Origin: a secondary endosymbiont of Heteropsylla cubana
Lineage (GTDB): Bacteria; Pseudomonadota; Gammaproteobacteria; Enterobacterales; Enterobacteriaceae
Assembly: GCF_000287355.1 (NCBI RefSeq)
Contig: NC_018420.1
Coordinates: 744,001-808,000, forward strand
Direction of reading: 5' to 3'
DNA: 64,000 nt
Under the pieces are notes generated by a model. That model made no database searches and was not told the origin of the DNA. It was given only the letters and a program-made list of their open reading frames with translations. The stretch's first letter is position 1; every line of letters begins with the position of its first letter. The position numbers were made by a program, and so were the translations under genes. Below, piece by piece: positions 52,555-64,000 of the stretch.

Positions 52555-54660
52555 ATGGCTCGTATAACACCTATTGCACACTACCGTAACATAGGTATAA
52601 GTGCACATATCGATGCTGGTAAAACCACCACAACTGAACGTATTCTTTTTTATACGGGGGTAAACCATAAGATCGGTGAAGTTCATAATGGCGCTGCTAC
52701 AATGGATTGGATGGCCCAAGAACAAGAACGTGGTATTACTATTACTTCTGCTGCAACTACATGTTTTTGGTCGGGAATGGCTAAGCAGTTTGATTCGCAC
52801 CGAATCAACATCATTGACACTCCAGGACACGTTGATTTTACGATTGAAGTAGAACGTTCAATGCGTATTCTCGATGGCGCTGTTATGCTTTATTGTGCAG
52901 TTGGTGGGGTGCAGCCGCAGTCTGAAACTGTTTGGCGTCAGGCAAATAAATATAAAGTGCCGCGTATTGCTTTCGTTAATAAAATGGATCGTATAGGCGC
53001 GAATTATTTTCGTGTAGTAGATCAATTAAAAACTCGGTTAGACGCTAATCCAGTTCCAATACAGTTACCTATTGGTGTAGAAGAAAAATTTGTTGGGGTA
53101 GTAGATTTAGTAAAAATGAAAGCGATAAATTGGAGTGAAGCGGACCAAGGTGTAAGTTTTTCTTATGAAGAAATCCCTATCGATTTAATCGATATAGCCA
53201 ATAAATGGCATCAGCATCTATTAGAATCCGCAGCTGAATCGTCAGAAGAGTATATGGAAAAATACTTGAATGGTGAAAAGTTAACTGAACGGGAGATAAA
53301 ATCTGCGCTCTGCAAACGTGTTCTTAATAACGAAATAATTCCAGTTACATGCGGTTCTGCATTTAAGAATAAAGGTGTACAAGCTATGCTAGATGCTGTA
53401 ATTGAGTATTTACCAGCACCAACAGATGTTGCTTCTATTAATGGTGTACTGGAAGATGGTGAAACTTATTCGGAACGTTATTCTAGTGATGAAGAACCTT
53501 TTTCGGCACTAGCATTTAAAGTTGCTAGCGATCCTTTCGTCGGTAATTTAACATTCTTTCGTGTTTATTCCGGTGTTGTAAGTTCTGGAAAAACGGTATT
53601 AAATTCAGTTAAAGATAAGCGAGAGCGTTTCGGTCGTATTGTACAGATGCACGCGAATAAACGTGAAGAAATCAAGGAAGTCCGAGCCGGGGATATAGCT
53701 GCAGCTATCGGTTTAAAAGATGTCAGCACAGGCGATACTTTATGCGACATCTCTTCTCCTATTATCTTGGAACGTATGGAATTTCCAGAACCTGTTATAT
53801 CTGTTGCGGTAGAACCAAAAACTAAAGCTGATCAAGAAAAAATGGGTTTAGCACTAAGTCGTTTAGCACAAGAAGATCCATCTTTCCGAGTTTGGAATGA
53901 TGAAGAATCGGGTCAGACTATAATCGCTGGCATGGGTGAACTTCATTTAGAAATCCTTATTGACCGTATGCGTCGTGAATTTAATGTGGAAGCTAATGTT
54001 GGCAAGCCGCAGGTAGCTTATCGTGAAACTATTCGCTCTACTGTGGAGCAAGAAGGTAAATTTATTCGTCAGTCGGGTGGTCGTGGTCAGTTTGGTCACA
54101 TTTGGCTACGCATAGAACCTATGGAGCCTGGTGGTAAAGGTTACGAATTTTTAAATGAAATTGTTGGTGGTGTTGTACCAAAAGAATATATTCCCGCTGT
54201 AGATAAAGGTATTAAGGAACAATTAAAAAGCGGTGTTTTGGCTTCTTATCCGATTGTAGACGTTCGTGTGGCTGCTTTTGATGGTTCTTATCATGAAGTT
54301 GATTCTTCGGAGATGGCATTTAAGATTGCTGGGTCTATAGCCTTTAAAGAAGGATTCATGAAAGCAAAACCAGTATTATTAGAACCTATCATGAAAGTTG
54401 AAGTCGAAACGCCTGAAGACTACATGGGTGATGTAATTGGTGATTTAAACCGTCGTCGAGGTGTGATTGATGGGATGGAAGACAGCATGAGCGCTAAAAT
54501 CATTCGTGCACAGGTCCCCTTGTCTGAAATGTTTGGTTATGCAACGGATCTACGTTCACAGACTCAGGGCCGAGCTTCTTACTCCATGGAGTTTTTAAAG
54601 TACAATGAAGCACCGAATAACATTGCTCAAGCCATTATAGAAACCCGAAGAACTAAGTAA
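52555..54660 (+). CDS. fusA: Translation elongation factor G
   Basis: A GTPase that translocates the ribosome and, with RRF, recycles it. The GTP-binding motifs are [14 protein letters not shown] and NKMD. Domains II to V follow intact, including [15 protein letters not shown] and the [12 protein letters not shown] block. The length of 701 residues compares with 704 in E. coli. AAAGGATTCGAGG precedes the ATG. It is the third gene of str, 100 bases after rpsG. Confidence 0.99.
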   Translation: MARITPIAHYRNIGISAHIDAGKTTTTERILFYTGVNHKIGEVHNGAATMDWMAQEQERGITITSAATTCFWSGMAKQFDSHRINIIDTPGHVDFTIEVERSMRILDGAVMLYCAVGGVQPQSETVWRQANKYKVPRIAFVNKMDRIGANYFRVVDQLKTRLDANPVPIQLPIGVEEKFVGVVDLVKMKAINWSEADQGVSFSYEEIPIDLIDIANKWHQHLLESAAESSEEYMEKYLNGEKLTEREIKSALCKRVLNNEIIPVTCGSAFKNKGVQAMLDAVIEYLPAPTDVASINGVLEDGETYSERYSSDEEPFSALAFKVASDPFVGNLTFFRVYSGVVSSGKTVLNSVKDKRERFGRIVQMHANKREEIKEVRAGDIAAAIGLKDVSTGDTLCDISSPIILERMEFPEPVISVAVEPKTKADQEKMGLALSRLAQEDPSFRVWNDEESGQTIIAGMGELHLEILIDRMRREFNVEANVGKPQVAYRETIRSTVEQEGKFIRQSGGRGQFGHIWLRIEPMEPGGKGYEFLNEIVGGVVPKEYIPAVDKGIKEQLKSGVLASYPIVDVRVAAFDGSYHEVDSSEMAFKIAGSIAFKEGFMKAKPVLLEPIMKVEVETPEDYMGDVIGDLNRRRGVIDGMEDSMSAKIIRAQVPLSEMFGYATDLRSQTQGRASYSMEFLKYNEAPNNIAQAIIETRRTK

Positions 54661-54727
54661 TCTTTACAGGTTTAATACCCCGTGCGCTCACAGCTTTTGT
54701 GAGCGAATAAGAGTAAGGAATATATCC

Positions 54728-55912
54728 GTGTCTAAAGAAAAATTTCAACGTACGAAGCCCCATATTAACGTTGGTACCATTGGTCATGTTGATCATGGTA
54801 AAACGACTCTTACCGCTGCAATCACCACTGTTTTAGCCAATACCTATGGTGGTACCGCGCGTGCGTTCGATCAAATCGATAATGCACCAGAAGAAAAGGC
54901 TCGAGGAATTACTATTAATACTTCTCACGTCGAATACGATACAGCGATCCGTCATTATGCACATGTAGATTGTCCGGGGCATGCAGACTATATAAAAAAT
55001 ATGATCACTGGTGCGGCACAAATGGATGGTGCTATTTTAGTCGTAGCAGCCACCGATGGTCCTATGCCACAAACTCGAGAGCATATCCTTTTAGGTCGAC
55101 AGGTTGGCGTGCCTTATATTGTCGTATTTATGAATAAATGTGATTTAGTTGATGATGAAGAATTGTTGGAGTTAGTAGAAATGGAGGTTCGTGAGCTGCT
55201 TTCACAGTATGATTTTCCAGGTGATGAAACTCCAGTGATCCGCGGTTCGGCAATTAAAGCGCTAGAAGGTGATGAAATTTGGACAGCTAAGATTATTGAG
55301 TTAGCTGAAGCATTAGATAGCTATATACCTGAACCTGAACGCATCATTGATAAACCCTTCCTTCTACCAATCGAGGATGTGTTTTCTATTTCGGGTAGAG
55401 GCACCGTAGTAACAGGTCGAGTAGAGCGAGGCCTTATCAAAGTGGGTGAGGAAGTAGAAATTATTGGAATTAAAGATACGACTAAAACTACCTGTACGGG
55501 TGTTGAAATGTTTCGTAAACTTTTAGACGAAGGTCGCGCGGGAGAGAACATAGGAGTATTATTGCGAGGCACTAAACGTGATGACGTAGAGCGTGGTCAA
55601 GTTTTAGCCAAACCGGGCTCCATTAAACCCCACACACGATTTGAATCAGAAGTTTATATATTAAATAAAGATGAAGGCGGGCGTCATACTCCATTTTTTA
55701 AAGGATATCGTCCGCAATTTTATTTTCGTACGACTGACGTAACAGGAACAATTGAATTGCCGGATGGTGTAGAAATGGTTATGCCAGGGGATAATATTAA
55801 AATGATTGTTAACCTAATAGCTCCGATTGCTATGGATGAAGGTCTACGTTTTGCTATTCGTGAAGGTGGTCGTACGGTTGGTGCGGGTATAGTTGCTAAA
55901 ATTATTTCTTAA
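54728..55912 (+). CDS. tuf: Translation elongation factor Tu
   Basis: It delivers aminoacyl-tRNA to the ribosome. The length of 394 residues equals E. coli EF-Tu. Motifs are [17 protein letters not shown] and NKCDL, with all three domains intact ([14 protein letters not shown] is the switch region, and TGVEMFRK and GGRHTPFF lie in the C-terminal half). It starts with GTG after TAAGGA, as in E. coli tufA. It closes the str operon 67 bases after fusA. A second tuf copy is not in this window. Confidence 0.99.
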   Translation: MSKEKFQRTKPHINVGTIGHVDHGKTTLTAAITTVLANTYGGTARAFDQIDNAPEEKARGITINTSHVEYDTAIRHYAHVDCPGHADYIKNMITGAAQMDGAILVVAATDGPMPQTREHILLGRQVGVPYIVVFMNKCDLVDDEELLELVEMEVRELLSQYDFPGDETPVIRGSAIKALEGDEIWTAKIIELAEALDSYIPEPERIIDKPFLLPIEDVFSISGRGTVVTGRVERGLIKVGEEVEIIGIKDTTKTTCTGVEMFRKLLDEGRAGENIGVLLRGTKRDDVERGQVLAKPGSIKPHTRFESEVYILNKDEGGRHTPFFKGYRPQFYFRTTDVTGTIELPDGVEMVMPGDNIKMIVNLIAPIAMDEGLRFAIREGGRTVGAGIVAKIIS

Positions 55913-56731
55913 AAATATACCATTCTTTATTAATGTTTTGAACATTGTTTTAATAAAATAATCGGGTATCCCAAGATCTCCGGGAGCCCGGTTACCGTTA
56001 TTATTTAATATAGAATTTAATTATTATTAAATGCGCTTTTCTGCTTTTTTATTTAAAATACTGAAAATATTTTTCAATTTTTTAACATATTAATGGAAAA
56101 AAAATGGTTTTATTTTTTTCTTTGCATAACCTTCGATCTCTTTTGTTAAGTTATTGAAATAACTTTTTATATATTCTGGCTTACTGTATTAAAAAAAATT
56201 TCATGCATTTAATGCAACTACAATATATTAAGTCAGGTGAACATTTTTAGTTCTTTACGTTTAAACGATTAAATGATATAAATTAGTTTAAATGATGTAA
56301 TTTTTTAAAATTCTACGGCTACATTTTCAGTAACATTAGCTGACTTCATATTTTTTTAGCAACATTGGTATTAAAGGATTTTTTTGTTTTTTTTTAATAT
56401 ATTAATTCTCAACAAAATTAGATAAAATTTTCTTTTTAGAAAAATTTTTATGAAAAATAGTGAAGTATTTTTGATCGGTAAACTAAATGTAACTTAGAAA
56501 TTAAAAATAAAAAAAACAGAAAGAATACTAGTCTTGAAAAAAAAACAAGAAAACATTTATACGAATAAACAATAATATAAACTGTTTTAATAATAAATTT
56601 ACTTTAAAAAGTATTTATGGGTATTTATGTAGAGGATTAATTTATTAACTAAATCTAAGTGGTTTATCAAAACTAATAAATATGAAACAAATAATATATA
56701 TTATACTTAATATAATTGAGGTTCATATTTG
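55913..56731. other. Spacer between tuf and rppH
   Basis: It holds the tuf terminator near its left end. The remaining 700 bases are A/T-rich with no gene or RNA. The rppH ribosome site (TTGAGG at 56716-56721) closes it. Confidence 0.6.
55963..55990 (+). terminator. Terminator of the str operon
   Basis: CGGG pairs with CCCG and, inside, TCCC pairs with GGGA, separated by a small internal loop. The hairpin starts 51 bases after the tuf stop and is followed by GGTTACCGTTATTATTT. Confidence 0.7.
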
Positions 56732-57223
56732 ATGAAGAATTATAGCTATCGCCCTAATGTTGGTATTGTAATCTGTAATTTAGACGGGAAAGTATTGTGG
56801 GCTCGAAGATATGGACAGCATTCCTGGCAATTTCCTCAAGGTGGTATTAATGTGGGTGAAAGTGTAAAGCAAGCGATGTATCGTGAATTATTTGAAGAAG
56901 TTGGCCTCTCCCAACAAGATGTGCGTATTTTAACTATGACAAAAAATTGGTTTTGGTATAAGTTGCCAAAACGACTGGTGCGTTGGGACAGGAAACCGTT
57001 ATGTATTGGGCAAAAGCAAAAATGGTTTTTACTCCAGCTGTTGTGTTCAGATGCGAATATTAATATACATCAAGCAAAAACACCTGAATTTGATACTTGG
57101 CGTTGGGTTAGTTTTTGGTATCCAGTGCGTCAAGTTGTTTTTTTTAAACAAGATGTTTATCGTCAAGTTATGAAAGAATTCTCTGCTCTTATAGTTTCAT
57201 TACAAAAAGAAGAAATTCACTAA
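56732..57223 (+). CDS. rppH: RNA pyrophosphohydrolase
   Basis: It removes pyrophosphate from 5'-triphosphate mRNA ends, starting RNase E-dependent decay. The Nudix box is complete: GG at 37-38, GES, then RELFEEVGL at 51-59. [11 protein letters not shown] and [12 protein letters not shown] before it and [10 protein letters not shown] after it match E. coli. The Arg-rich C-terminal tail is shorter than in E. coli (163 residues versus 176). The start is ambiguous: the ATG at 56732 is used here, but the adjoining TTG at 56729 has better spacing (7 bases) from TTGAGG and aligns exactly with the E. coli N-terminus. Confidence 0.95.
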   Translation: MKNYSYRPNVGIVICNLDGKVLWARRYGQHSWQFPQGGINVGESVKQAMYRELFEEVGLSQQDVRILTMTKNWFWYKLPKRLVRWDRKPLCIGQKQKWFLLQLLCSDANINIHQAKTPEFDTWRWVSFWYPVRQVVFFKQDVYRQVMKEFSALIVSLQKEEIH

Positions 57224-58023
57224 TTTTTAATTAATATTTTTAAGCGCGTAAGTAAATAAAAAAAATAATCAGATTATATTGATACGATTAGATGAAATTG
57301 TTAAATATTTTTAAGTTAAATAGTTTAATAATATGTACTCTACATTTTTATATATAATAAAATTTATTAGAGGGTTCATATCCTATTTTTATTAATAATG
57401 CTTACCTAAGAATTAGGTATTAATATTATTCATTAATAATAAACCATAATTTATTACTAAGGAATGTATTATGATCAAAAGCTAGACATTTTCTATTTTG
57501 TCTTTACATTATCTTAATAGTATGTATTTAGGGAATATATTTTTTGATATATATCAATGATTGCTGTATATTTACAATGTTGTTTTTGTTAATTTTTTTC
57601 TAAAATTAATTATTTTTTACAATAAAACAAATTCTGATTTAATAAATTTTATCTTTTATTTTTTCATAAAATGGAAGTAAAAGATGGAAGTCTTCCCTAT
57701 TAACTTATATTAAAACATACTTATATTACAATTTTAATTATCATAGAACGTTATGTGAACTTTAATGAAAATTGATATAAATAATTAATAAAAATGTACT
57801 TAATTTATTTTAATAAAATTCTTTAAAAAAAACAAAGCATAATTTTTATACAAATAAAATTTGTTCACATGAAGCATTGTTTTTATTAAAAATTCAAATG
57901 GAATAAAAAAATTTTAAAGAGTAGCGATATAATATACTTATAACGTTATTATAAAATATAAGTTATAGTTTAATTATTAAAATATTTTGCTAGTTAGTAT
58001 CAATTTATGATGAGATATTAGAT
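57224..58023. other. Spacer between convergent rppH and pgm
   Basis: About 800 A/T-rich bases. No gene, RNA or convincing terminator is seen. A short imperfect repeat (TTAGGTATTAATATTATTC / ATTAATAATAA) near 57410-57440 is simple A/T sequence. Confidence 0.6.
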
Positions 58024-59658
58024 TTACATAATATCATTGATAACATCAATTATTTCTTTTTCAATTTTCTGACGATGTTTTTTTCCACGAAAACTTTCAG
58101 AATAGATTTTATATGCTTCTTCAGTACCTGAAGATCGAACGGCAACCCAACTATTTTCAGTTATTAATTTTAATCCATCGATAGATTTCCCATTACTTGG
58201 AGCCATAGTTAACCTCTTTGTAATTATATCACCTCCAAGATTAATAAAAGCATTGGTTAACGTAGAAAAAAGGTTAGGTAGAAGTATGTTTTTTTTTCCA
58301 TTAGTAGGTATTTGGAGACGATTATAACTTGGAGATCCAAATTGCTGAATTAAATCTAAATAATGTTGGTGAGGATTTTTTTTTGTAATGGCAGTAATCT
58401 CCGCTGCTAGTAGACACATAATAATACCATCTTTATCAGTAGACCACGGTTGGCCATTAAAGCAAAGAAACGATGCACCTGCGCTTTCTTCACCTACAAA
58501 CCCTAAATTTCCTTTATAGAGACCCTCCACAAACCATTTAAATCCTACAGGAACTTCCAGTAGGTGTCGTCCTAGACTATTTGCTACTCGATTAATCATA
58601 GAGCTAGATACAAGAGTTTTACCAATTCCAATATTATTTCCCCACTGAGGGCGATGCTGAAAAAGATATTTAATTGAAGTTGATAAGTAATGATTAGGAT
58701 TCATTAAACCTTCTGGAGTTAAAATACCGTGACGGTCATAGTCAGGATCATTAGTAAATACTAAGTCAAATTTATTACATAACCCTAATAGACCACGCAT
58801 TGCTGATTTTGATGAGTTGTCTATACGTATTATCCCGTCATAATCGAGATGCATGAACCGAAATGTTTGGTCTATTTCTTTATTTACTAACGTGAGATCT
58901 AATCGGTAATATTCAGCAATGCGTTCCCAATAATCAACACCAGATCCTCCTAAAGGGTCAACCCCAAGTTTTAGCTTACTATGTTGGATAGACGTCATAT
59001 CCAATATGTTTTTTAACTGTTCAACATAGGGTTGAACCAAATCTCTAGCATAAATTTTTCCACTTTTCCATGCTTTTTCTAAAGTTATTCTTTTAATATT
59101 GCTAATATTCTCGCCTAAGAGTGAATTAGCACGTTTTTCAATAAGACGGGTAATATCTTTGTTAGCTGGTCCACCATTAGCAAGATTGTATTTAATACCG
59201 CCATCTTCAGGTGGATTGTGAGAAGGGGTAATAATAATCCCATCAGCCTGTTTGATTGCCATACGATTGTAAGCAAGAATTGCATTAGAAATTACTGGTG
59301 TAGGCGTATAACCGTTGTTTGTTTGTATAATAACTTCTATATCATTAGCAATGAGTACTTCTAATACTGAAATAAATGCTGGCTCGGAAAGCGCATGGGT
59401 ATCTTTTCCAACATAGCATGGCCCCATAATTCCTATTTTTTTTCGTATATCAACTATAGCCTGACTGATTGCTAGAACATGATGTTCGTTAAAACTATAT
59501 CGTTGAGCACTTCCACGGTGTCCAGAAGTACCAAACTTTACTACTTGTTTACTATGCTCAACATCTGGTTTAAATACATAATATTGTGATATTAATTGTG
59601 CTACATTGATTAAATCGCTTTGTTGAGCTCGTTGCCCGGCGCGAGGATGGTGAACCAT
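58024..59658 (-). CDS. pgm: Phosphoglucomutase
   Basis: It interconverts glucose 6-phosphate and glucose 1-phosphate, the precursor of UDP-glucose. The phosphorylated Ser146 lies in [11 protein letters not shown], the metal loop is NDPDYDRHG, the sugar-binding loop is GEESAGASF and the phosphate-binding end is [11 protein letters not shown] chose the ATG at 59658 because GGAG lies 6 bases upstream and it places the active Ser at 146 exactly as in E. coli (546 residues; here 544). An upstream ATG at 59670 would overlap that ribosome site. With ugd and uge it could supply uronic-acid sugars. Confidence 0.96.
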   Translation of the reverse strand: MVHHPRAGQRAQQSDLINVAQLISQYYVFKPDVEHSKQVVKFGTSGHRGSAQRYSFNEHHVLAISQAIVDIRKKIGIMGPCYVGKDTHALSEPAFISVLEVLIANDIEVIIQTNNGYTPTPVISNAILAYNRMAIKQADGIIITPSHNPPEDGGIKYNLANGGPANKDITRLIEKRANSLLGENISNIKRITLEKAWKSGKIYARDLVQPYVEQLKNILDMTSIQHSKLKLGVDPLGGSGVDYWERIAEYYRLDLTLVNKEIDQTFRFMHLDYDGIIRIDNSSKSAMRGLLGLCNKFDLVFTNDPDYDRHGILTPEGLMNPNHYLSTSIKYLFQHRPQWGNNIGIGKTLVSSSMINRVANSLGRHLLEVPVGFKWFVEGLYKGNLGFVGEESAGASFLCFNGQPWSTDKDGIIMCLLAAEITAITKKNPHQHYLDLIQQFGSPSYNRLQIPTNGKKNILLPNLFSTLTNAFINLGGDIITKRLTMAPSNGKSIDGLKLITENSWVAVRSSGTEEAYKIYSESFRGKKHRQKIEKEIIDVINDIM

Positions 59659-60602
59659 TTTTTTCTCCATAAATGCTTTATTCCATTCTAGACTTTCCAG
59701 GTTATATTTTTTATAAAAGTTAGTCGTTTAGCTTATTCTATATTTGTAATATTTTTTTAAAAAAATCCATTCAATAAGAAATAAAAAATTTAATATAATA
59801 AACTAATTTACATTAAACAAGATATATTATAAATAATATGTATATAGCATATAATTTTATTTTTCTATTATTATTGTCAATTGGAGAAGATATTTAAACA
59901 GCATTATACTTTTCTTATTTTGTCATACATATACTATTGAATAGTATGTTAAAAAACTAAATAGGTAGTTGATTTTTATTTTCTATCTCATAGATTTTTA
60001 ATGCGATTATTTAAAATATATAGAGCATTGCTCGAAGAGCAATAAATCATCTACTAATTCAAAATAAAAAAGTAATTTAAAGAAATATAAAATATATTTT
60101 TGTATTATATCTGGTATCTCTAACTATTTTAGCAAAGAAAGTGATTTTTTCGTTTAAAATAAAATAGAAAGAACCATAATAAGATGGTTTTAAAAGACCA
60201 AACATTGTAGCAATCATTATTAACTTATTTTTATGAACTGAATAGAACATGGTGGGATTAGGATCTTTAATAAGTTAGAATTAGTAAAATTAAATAGAGC
60301 AATCAAGAGTCTTAATATACTTATTATTATCATTATTATTTTTTAAAGAAATCTATGTAAAGATTAGGAAGATTATTAATTAGTAATTTGTAATAAATAA
60401 ATTTATATGTTGTATATTAAAAATATAAATTAAATATTATTTTTTTTATAAAAATTATTTTATTTAGTAAATAATTTTATTATGAAATAAAAATATTGTT
60501 GATAATGATTAACACCATCTTAATTTTATAGTAATTTCTTCGATTAAAAATATTTTACATAACATTTAATAATAAAGTACGTTTAAGAGTGAATAGATTG
60601 TA
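59659..60602. other. Spacer between lpxH and pgm
   Basis: About 950 A/T-rich bases. It contains the hairpin at 60027-60043 listed separately. No gene or RNA is recognised; the seqA gene adjacent to pgm in E. coli is absent. Confidence 0.6.
60027..60043. repeat. 7-bp perfect hairpin between lpxH and pgm
   Basis: ATTGCTC and GAGCAAT flank the loop GAA. On the minus strand it lies 560 bases past lpxH without a T-run, so terminator function is doubtful. Confidence 0.4.
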
Positions 60603-61322
60603 TTAAAAACTAAAAGGAAATTCATGTAAAATGACTTTATTGTTAGAAAGTTCGATAGCTGATCCTTGATTTTTCCAAGAACCTAGCACTACACGATACC
60701 GCTGTTTAAGAAGATTATGTATTGCAGGACGATGAGTATGTCCATGAATCATTAATGTTGTATGAGTTGTATCCATAATTGCTATAACTGTTTGCGGATT
60801 TACATCCATAATGTCAACGATATTATTAGTATTGGCGTAATGGCTATTTGCACGTATTTTATTAGCAATAAATAGCCTAAATTTTAGAGGCATAAACAAG
60901 AATAGTTTTTGAACCCAATGTTGATGTGTCCATCGCCGACAACGTTGATAATGTTTGTCGTCTGTGCATAAGATATCTCCATGCAAGACAATAATATTAA
61001 GTCCATCTAACTTTATTATTGACTGTGAGGGTAAAAGTATCATACCACAAAAATCAGCATAGCGCTTTCCAAGCAAAAAATCACGATTCCCGTGAATAAA
61101 ATAGCATGGAATACCGCGTTGAGTAAGTTTTTTTAACGCAATAGCAATCTCATAATGTAAGGGATTTGGATCGTCATCTCCTATCCATAATTTAAATAAA
61201 TCACCAAGAATATACAGGGATCGAGCGAAAATCGCTCGACATCGTAAAAAACGAAGAAAACCGGCAGTAATCGTTGGTTCATCTTCGCAAAGATGAATAT
61301 CTGCGATAAAAAGAGTTGACAT
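60603..61322 (-). CDS. lpxH: UDP-2,3-diacylglucosamine pyrophosphatase
   Basis: It hydrolyses UDP-2,3-diacylglucosamine to lipid X in lipid A synthesis, at the inner face of the inner membrane. A calcineurin-like metallophosphatase with DIH at residues 8-10, GDLF with Asp41, HGNRD near 77-81, VLHGD and GHTHRP near the end. The length of 239 residues compares with 240 in E. coli. TTGGAG precedes the ATG by about 13 bases. Its retention shows that lipid A, and hence an LPS outer membrane, is still made. ppiB and cysS, its E. coli neighbours, are not found. Confidence 0.97.
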   Translation of the reverse strand: MSTLFIADIHLCEDEPTITAGFLRFLRCRAIFARSLYILGDLFKLWIGDDDPNPLHYEIAIALKKLTQRGIPCYFIHGNRDFLLGKRYADFCGMILLPSQSIIKLDGLNIIVLHGDILCTDDKHYQRCRRWTHQHWVQKLFLFMPLKFRLFIANKIRANSHYANTNNIVDIMDVNPQTVIAIMDTTHTTLMIHGHTHRPAIHNLLKQRYRVVLGSWKNQGSAIELSNNKVILHEFPFSF

Positions 61323-62504
61323 GCTGGAAAATTACTCCAAAATTCTAAATGAGTTATAAAATTTTTATAAGTTATAGTTTTGTTATAAAAAATAAAAATA
61401 GCAATTTTTTATATATAAGAATTGTATAAATATTTAATGTTTTTCTGTAAATTTAGTATTATTAATCCCGCTACTTACTTACAATGATTTTAATCCAACT
61501 AATAATTTTATATTATAATTATCTATATTTGTTTTATTCATTAATATTAATAATAATCTAACTTAAAATATATAAATACAAAAAGTGGTCTATAGAAGAA
61601 TACTCTATAATTAAAGGTCTATTTAATGAAATTAGTCAATAAAATATTATATTATTGATAGATATCATAAAGAAATTTTACACACAAATGTTGGTTGCTA
61701 TCTTAGATAGATATAAGTATAACCACCCCTAACAATAAAATAGGTTTTTTCTTTATCTCGAAAGTTGAAGTTGTTAACTAAGTTTACTTGCAAAGGTATA
61801 GGTGTTATAAACAGATATTCTTTTAACTTAAAAACCATTAATTAAAAAAAATAATATCGATATATTTACTTAAGATAATAGTTTTATTGTCATAACAGGT
61901 CTAAAAATTAGACTTATCACAAGTAGATCTTATCATTCCATTCTCACTATACAAGATCGTTTTTTCGAGTCCATGTCCCTCATAACTTATCTTAAAATAT
62001 TATTCGATCTAATAAATTAGGAGGATTTTTAAAACAAAGCTAAGAAATCTTGCTCCAATGGCGTTGCTGTGTATTTTATCTATGATTATTAACATTCATA
62101 ACAAATTTCATAAAAACAAACTTAATGAAATAAAGTACTATAAAGACTAGGTTTTATTCTTACTGCTTAATTTCTTTTGAAACAGAAGATCGGAAATCTG
62201 CTTATATATTAAAAAAAACCAATAAACGAACCTTATAAAAGGAATCGTATCTAGTATATGAATACTATCTGTGAAATATTTTTTTTAAAAGAATTATTTG
62301 TAAATAACAAATCTCTTAATTTATTATTATATAATAAGCTTTAAGTTGCAATATAGATTGCACTGCATATCAATTTATAACGACCTAAAACTTTAAATAG
62401 TAAAAAGTTGAGTGTAACGCTAATCTATTGAGATATTAAATAATTTTAAACAAATAAATTATAAAAGCAGAGAATGGAAATATAAAAATATTTTTCGATT
62501 GTCA
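61323..62504. other. Spacer between purB and lpxH
   Basis: About 1.2 kb without a supported gene. The stretch 61930-62110 has slightly raised G+C and contains AGGAGG followed by an open plus-strand piece (LRNLAPMALLCILSM, ending at 62150), which could be decay debris. No ppiB remnant is recognisable. No RNA gene is seen. Confidence 0.55.
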
Positions 62505-63872
62505 CTATAATTCATCAACAATTTTTGTAGCTAGGCCAATATAATTAGCTGGTGTTAATGTTTTTAGTCGGACTTTTTCTTGTTCTGGCAACTGTAGGTT
62601 GTCAATAAATACTTGAATATCCTGAATATTAATTCGCTTTCCGCGAGTAAGTTTTTTTAGCTTTTCATATGAGTTTTTTATTCCATAACGACGCATAACC
62701 ATTTGTATTGGTTCTGCTAAAATTTGCCAATTTTTCTCTAACTCTGCCAATAAATGCGCTTCATTTACATCAAGTTGACTAATTCCTTTGAGTGTTGACT
62801 GATATGCGATAAGTGAATGTCCTATTCCAACACCTAAATTACGCATGACAGTTGAATCGCTTAAATCGCGTTGCCATCGAGAAATAGGTAGTTTTTTGCT
62901 AAAGTGATTCATAATGGCATTTGAAAAACCAAGATTTCCTTCTGCATGTTCAAAATCAATAGGGTTTACTTTATGAGGCATTGTTGATGATCCAACCTCT
63001 CCGGCAATGGTGTTTTGTTTAAGATAATTAAGAGCAAGGTATCCCCAAATATCACGGTTAAAATCGATAAGAATCGTGTTAAATCGCATAATACAGTCAA
63101 ATATTTCAGCGATGTAATCATGTGGTTCGATTTGAGTAGTATGTGAATTCCAACTAAGACCAAGCCCTGTTACGAATTTTTCGCTAAATCGATACCAATC
63201 TATTTCAGGATATGCAACTATATGGGCATTATAATTACCGACAGCACCGTTTATTTTGCCTAGTATTTCTATTTGTTCTAATTGTTGATATTGTCTTCTC
63301 ATACGATATGCAATGTTAGCCATTTCTTTTCCTAGAGTTGAAGGAGTTGCTGGCTGTCCATGGGTGTGCGATAACATCGGAGTAGAGCGATAGCGTTTAG
63401 CTAGTACTGTTATTGCATTAATAAGTTCTTTCCAAGCTGTTAGGATAACAAAGCTTCTTGCATTAGTTAGCATCATTGCATAGGAAAGATTATTAATATC
63501 TTCAGCAGTGCAAGCAAAATGGATAAATTCGCTAATTGGTATTAATGAAGGCTGGTTAGCAAATTTTTCCTTTAAGAAGTATTCTACTGCTTTTATGTCG
63601 TGATTGGTTATATTTTCAATGGTTTTTATTCTTTCCGCATCTTCTATATTAAAATTCATTACAATAGAATTAAGGTAATCTTCTTCTAAGTGATTAAAGG
63701 GTCGTATTTCTTTAATAGCATTATCAGTAGCTAGCATTTTTAGCCAATTGATTTCTATTTGTACCCGAAATTTTAAAAAACCAAATTCACTAAAAATAGT
63801 GCGAAGTGTATCTACATTTTTACCGTAACGTCCATCAAGTGGTGAAATGGCAGTTACAAAAGATAATTCCAT
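62505..63872 (-). CDS. purB: Adenylosuccinate lyase
   Basis: It acts twice in purine synthesis: it cleaves SAICAR to AICAR, and adenylosuccinate to AMP, releasing fumarate each time. It belongs to the fumarase/aspartase superfamily, with the signature SSTMPHKVNP near residues 295-304, the catalytic His in the SHTHGQPATPSTLGKE block and the TTNHD-type segment ENITNHDIKAVEYFLK. The length of 455 residues compares with 456 in E. coli. In E. coli it follows mnmA-hflD; the 128 bases remaining to the window edge show no clear part of hflD. Confidence 0.97.
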   Translation of the reverse strand: MELSFVTAISPLDGRYGKNVDTLRTIFSEFGFLKFRVQIEINWLKMLATDNAIKEIRPFNHLEEDYLNSIVMNFNIEDAERIKTIENITNHDIKAVEYFLKEKFANQPSLIPISEFIHFACTAEDINNLSYAMMLTNARSFVILTAWKELINAITVLAKRYRSTPMLSHTHGQPATPSTLGKEMANIAYRMRRQYQQLEQIEILGKINGAVGNYNAHIVAYPEIDWYRFSEKFVTGLGLSWNSHTTQIEPHDYIAEIFDCIMRFNTILIDFNRDIWGYLALNYLKQNTIAGEVGSSTMPHKVNPIDFEHAEGNLGFSNAIMNHFSKKLPISRWQRDLSDSTVMRNLGVGIGHSLIAYQSTLKGISQLDVNEAHLLAELEKNWQILAEPIQMVMRRYGIKNSYEKLKKLTRGKRINIQDIQVFIDNLQLPEQEKVRLKTLTPANYIGLATKIVDEL

Positions 63873-64000
63873 ATAATTTATATCCTAATGTTAATTGTGT
63901 AAAAATTTTAATCTTTAATTTTAAAAAAATAATCTTTATTTGTCTAAATATAAGTTACAATCCATGGTTAGTAATTTTCTGGTGAGACTATAATGCGCTG

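Noticed and set aside
61957-62150. Possible small membrane protein after AGGAGG
   Set aside because: The AGGAGG is about 25 bases from the only ATG, the frame is 30 codons, and I know no matching family. It is noted only in the spacer description.
63873-64000. Possible end of hflD or mnmA upstream of purB at the window edge
   Set aside because: The minus-strand frames give only short peptides (QRIIVSPENY in one) that do not resemble the C-termini of HflD or MnmA as I know them.

Overview
The window is a 64 kb piece of a very AT-rich, strongly eroded gammaproteobacterial genome. Every recognisable protein reads like its Enterobacterales orthologue (E. coli MetG, DnaX, OmpC, MinCDE, TusBCD, EF-Tu, GlnS). 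The A+T-rich codon use, the long gene-poor spacers and the mostly single housekeeping genes point to a host-restricted, insect-type endosymbiont in active genome reduction. I cannot name the species from the sequence. I count 32 intact protein genes whose lengths sum to about 33,950 bases, so only about 53% of the window is coding. I found no tRNA, rRNA, tmRNA, SRP RNA, insertion sequence, phage or CRISPR.

Layout. 1-14 kb: rpiA, pdxB, ribC and emrD as isolated plus-strand genes, then a 4.5 kb spacer and metG (minus), which lacks its C-terminal tRNA-binding domain. 15-24 kb: an OmpC/OmpF-type porin, rnhA, truA (minus) and full-length recC (minus). 25-34 kb: dnaX with a greatly expanded linker, pgpC (minus), a ugd-uge pair making UDP-glucuronate and UDP-galacturonate, and xthA (minus). 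36-44 kb: glnS, the ackA-pta operon and ppa. 45-47 kb: the minCDE operon (minus) with a strong terminator. 47-50 kb: a 3.2 kb decay zone holding the clear remains of ftsK and a probable remnant of slyD. 50-56 kb: the best preserved block, tusDCB followed by the str operon rpsL-rpsG-fusA-tuf with a near-consensus promoter and a terminator. 56-64 kb: rppH, then pgm, lpxH and purB (all minus).

Function. The retained set covers translation (rpsL, rpsG, fusA, tuf, metG, glnS, truA and the Tus sulfur relay), replication and repair (dnaX, recC, xthA, rnhA), division-site placement (minCDE), envelope (porin, lpxH, pgpC, ugd, uge, pgm), acetate and pyrophosphate metabolism (ackA, pta, ppa), purine synthesis (purB), the pentose phosphate pathway (rpiA) and two vitamin steps (pdxB for pyridoxal phosphate, ribC for riboflavin). 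A cell with this set still has an outer membrane with LPS and porins and still places its own division septum.

I did not find a new multi-gene system. The best observations are the ftsK and slyD remnants, the dnaX linker with adjacent A9 and T9 tracts placed where a gamma-like product would end, the retained ugd-uge pair, and several G+C-raised coding-like islets stranded in the spacers.
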